A stretch of DNA of 64,000 nucleotides from Mesorhizobium huakuii (GTDB taxonomy: Bacteria; Pseudomonadota; Alphaproteobacteria; Rhizobiales; Rhizobiaceae). The notes beneath the pieces are model-generated. The model worked only from the letters and a program-made list of their open reading frames with translations, was not told the DNA's origin and made no database searches. The position numbers were made by a program, and so were the translations under genes. The DNA lies in contig NZ_BSNY01000047.1 of assembly GCF_030160235.1 (NCBI RefSeq), forward strand, positions 496,001 through 560,000, written 5' to 3'. How positions within the stretch are numbered: the stretch's first letter is position 1; every line of letters starts with the position of its first letter. This document shows, piece after piece, positions 62,059 to 64,000 of this stretch.

Positions 62059-63702
62059 TCAGGCCGTGACGAGCAGCGTGGCGGCGGCCGAAAACACCTC
62101 GGCCACCGCATGCGCGCCGGGGTCGACCACACCTTGCAATTTGGTGCCGACATAGGCCGACCGTCCGGCCTTCGCCTTCTCCATGGCGGCCGTCGCCTCG
62201 GCGCCGCGCCGGGCGGCCGCTGCCGCCTCTTCCAGTCCGTTGGTGTCGAGCGCTTTCAGCGCGGGCTCCAGCGCATCGACCATGGTGCGATCACCCGGTC
62301 TGGCGCCGCCGTAGAAGGTCATCCGCTCAAGGCCGGCGAGCAGCGCCTTGGAAAAGCTGGCGCCGCCGCCGAGGGCCTGTGCCGCCGCCGTGAGGAAGAT
62401 CGACAAAAGCACGCCGCTCGAGCCGCCCATCGACGCGCTCAATATGTCGCCGATCGCGCCAAGCGTCGCCGCCGGGTTCGCCAGAGGCAGCGTGTCGAGC
62501 CGCTCGAGAATGCTGCGTGCGCCGGTCGCCACCGTCGAGCCCGTGTCGCCGTCGCCCGCCTTGGCGTCGAGCCCGTTCAATGACGCTTCAAGTGAAATCA
62601 GTTTTTCGCAGACCGTGATGATCAGACGTCTGCTGCCGGCATCCTGGCTGGCCTTGTGCGCCGCACTTTGTCCGGCTGCTTTCGCCATAGGCATGATGAC
62701 AGGCGCCGCGACCGGTTTGGCCGGCATCCAGGCATGCGGGCCGACCGGCGCCAGCAGGGCGGCCTCGCGCGCCGCGTCGAGCCGGATCAGCGACAGCGAG
62801 AAGCCGTTCATGTTGAGCGCCGTCATCAGCGGGCCGGGGCCGATCGTCAGCGTGACGGTTTTAGCTAGCGGCGAGGCCAGCACCGCATTGGCAACCAGCG
62901 ACATTTCAAGCGGCGGCACCGAGCCGAGATTGTTGATCAGCAAGGCATGGCTGGCATTCGGGTCGAGCCGCGCCGCCAGGCGCTCCGCCATGATCGCGAC
63001 CAAACTGTCGACGCTTTGCAAGGCAATCCGCTCGACGCCCGGCTCGCCATGAATGCCCAGGCCAAGTTCGCCGTCGTCCGCGCCAAACCTGTCTTCATGC
63101 GGCAGCCCGGGGATCGAGCAGGACGACAGCGACATGCCAAGCGAGACGATGTCCTTCGCCGCCGCCCGCGCCGCTGCCGCGACATCGGCCAGATCACGGC
63201 CGGCCTCCGACAGATGGCCTGAAATCTTGTGCACGAACAAGGTGCCGGCGACACCACGCGGCTGGTTGATGTCAGGCAAAGCTATGTCGTCGGCAACGAT
63301 CACCATCTCGACACGAAAGCCCTCGGCGCGCGCCTTCTCGGCGGCCAGGCCGAAATTAAGCCGGTCGCCCGTATAGTTCTTGACGATCAGCAGGCAGCCG
63401 GCCGGGCCGGTGACCGCGCGGATGGCAGCGAGCACCGCTGCGACGCTCGGTGAGGCGAAGATCTCGCCGGAGACCGCCGCCGTCAGCAGTCCCTTGCCGA
63501 CAAAGCCGGCATGCGAAGGCTCATGCCCGGCGCCGCCGCCGGAAACGATACTGACCTTCGACTTGTCCCAATCGGCGCGCAGCACGACCTTGATCTCGGG
63601 ATAGCCGTCGAGGCGCGCGAGGTCGCCCGAGCCGATGGTGCGCAACAGGCCGTCCAGCGCCTCGGTGACGATCGTTTCCCTGCGGTTGAAAAAGTGCTTC
63701 AT
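62059..63702 (-). CDS. Dihydroxyacetone kinase, fused DhaK-DhaL type
   Basis: About 547 aa. The first 330 residues are DhaK-like (GGGAGHEPSHAGFVGKGLL, VKNYTGDRLNFGLAAEK, GIHGEPGVERIAL with the covalent His), the last 200 DhaL-like (AKAGDGDTGSTVATGA, GGSSGVLLSIFLTAAAQAL, RPGDRTMVDALEPA). This fused form normally uses ATP directly, unlike the PTS trio that follows. Start at 63702 chosen for the natural MKHFFN N-terminus. First full gene of the dha operon here; the upstream gene is an ABC ATPase. Confidence 0.87.
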   Translation of the reverse strand: MKHFFNRRETIVTEALDGLLRTIGSGDLARLDGYPEIKVVLRADWDKSKVSIVSGGGAGHEPSHAGFVGKGLLTAAVSGEIFASPSVAAVLAAIRAVTGPAGCLLIVKNYTGDRLNFGLAAEKARAEGFRVEMVIVADDIALPDINQPRGVAGTLFVHKISGHLSEAGRDLADVAAAARAAAKDIVSLGMSLSSCSIPGLPHEDRFGADDGELGLGIHGEPGVERIALQSVDSLVAIMAERLAARLDPNASHALLINNLGSVPPLEMSLVANAVLASPLAKTVTLTIGPGPLMTALNMNGFSLSLIRLDAAREAALLAPVGPHAWMPAKPVAAPVIMPMAKAAGQSAAHKASQDAGSRRLIITVCEKLISLEASLNGLDAKAGDGDTGSTVATGARSILERLDTLPLANPAATLGAIGDILSASMGGSSGVLLSIFLTAAAQALGGGASFSKALLAGLERMTFYGGARPGDRTMVDALEPALKALDTNGLEEAAAAARRGAEATAAMEKAKAGRSAYVGTKLQGVVDPGAHAVAEVFSAAATLLVTA

Positions 63703-63774
63703 CGAATTCGTCCCGTATTCGCGATCGTCAATCAGATGCGGCGTTGCCCCTTGGCGGGCAAACACCGAAACCGT

Positions 63775-64000
63775 TCACATCAATCTTTGTCCATCGGCGC
63801 CGAAATAGAGCGGCGAGCGGTAGCGGATCACCACTTTGTCGCCTTGCGCCAGATCGGTGTCGGGGTCGGTCAGTGTCACCAGTTTCTTCGGCCCCACCGT
63901 CACATGCAGATGGTTCTGGTCGCCGAGGTGCTCGACCCAGTCGACGATACCGTCGGCATGGCCATTCCTGGCCTTCTCGATCGTCAGATGTTCGGTGCGC
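63775..64000 (-). CDS. Sugar ABC transporter ATP-binding protein, C-terminal end (partial)
   Basis: The frame ends with TGA at 63775-63777 and runs off the right edge. The tail reads like the TOBE domain of UgpC/MalK-type ATPases: GIVDWVEHLGDQNHLHVTVG, then DKVVIRYRSPLYFGADGQRLM. It probably energises import of glycerol, dihydroxyacetone or a related polyol for the dha operon, 72 bases downstream on the same strand. Confidence 0.8.
   Translation of the reverse strand, partial: RTEHLTIEKARNGHADGIVDWVEHLGDQNHLHVTVGPKKLVTLTDPDTDLAQGDKVVIRYRSPLYFGADGQRLM

Overview
High-GC chromosomal DNA, most likely from a Rhizobiales bacterium close to Mesorhizobium. The reasons are a succinoglycan-type exo gene set (exoP, exoN, exoO, exoM, exoA, exoL, exoT, exoK, exoX, exoY, exoF and exoQ-like), a rhizobial dihydroxyacetone kinase/PTS operon and the general codon style. 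I see no tRNA, rRNA, CRISPR array or intact insertion sequence.

Layout. 1-8.6 kb: a DUF1349 protein, three glycosyltransferases (one a GT32-Anp1 fusion), a flavoprotein disulfide reductase that lacks its second redox cysteine, a glycoamylase-family protein and an SDR. 8.7-15.3 kb: a LuxR regulator divergent from a three-subunit hydantoinase/acetone-carboxylase-like operon that ends in another SDR. 15.6-20.6 kb: exoQ-like polymerase, a decayed LysR/SDR remnant, exoF, exoY and exoX. 20.6-28.1 kb: a complete lasso peptide cluster on the minus strand. It holds a 50-aa precursor at 26327-26479, an RRE/PqqD protein, a transglutaminase-like leader peptidase, an Asn-synthetase-like cyclase, an HPr-kinase-like tailoring kinase and an ABC exporter; a nucleotidyltransferase is divergent to it. 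28.2-45.9 kb: the rest of the exopolysaccharide locus (glycosyltransferases, GH16 glycanase, UDP-glucose dehydrogenase, a GMC oxidoreductase with a small partner, flippase, exoL-A-M-O-N, exoP). 46-50.6 kb: a LysR-controlled SDR/oxidoreductase/SnoaL/methyltransferase module. 50.8-54.5 kb: acyltransferase, prpE and two small proteins. 54.8-57.5 kb: a second PqqD/transglutaminase/HPr-kinase/nucleotidyltransferase set that has no visible precursor or cyclase. 57.6-64 kb: dihydroxyacetone kinase genes (PTS type plus a fused DhaK-DhaL), dedicated HPr and EI, and the end of a sugar ABC ATPase.

Two linked observations stand out. First, the lasso precursor carries an exact YxxPxLxxxGxxxxxT leader motif, a predicted Gly1-Asp9 ring and a C-terminal Ser, next to an HPr-kinase homologue, so a C-terminally phosphorylated lasso peptide is predicted. 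Second, a 15-bp palindrome, consensus TGYTGC-N3-GCARCA, occurs in the upstream regions of the exoQ-like gene, exoY, the exoT/exoL divergent pair (twice), the 29497 gene, the acyltransferase and, as a tandem, the lasso precursor. This suggests that one regulator (the site resembles PhaR/AniA operators) co-ordinates exopolysaccharide and lasso peptide production.
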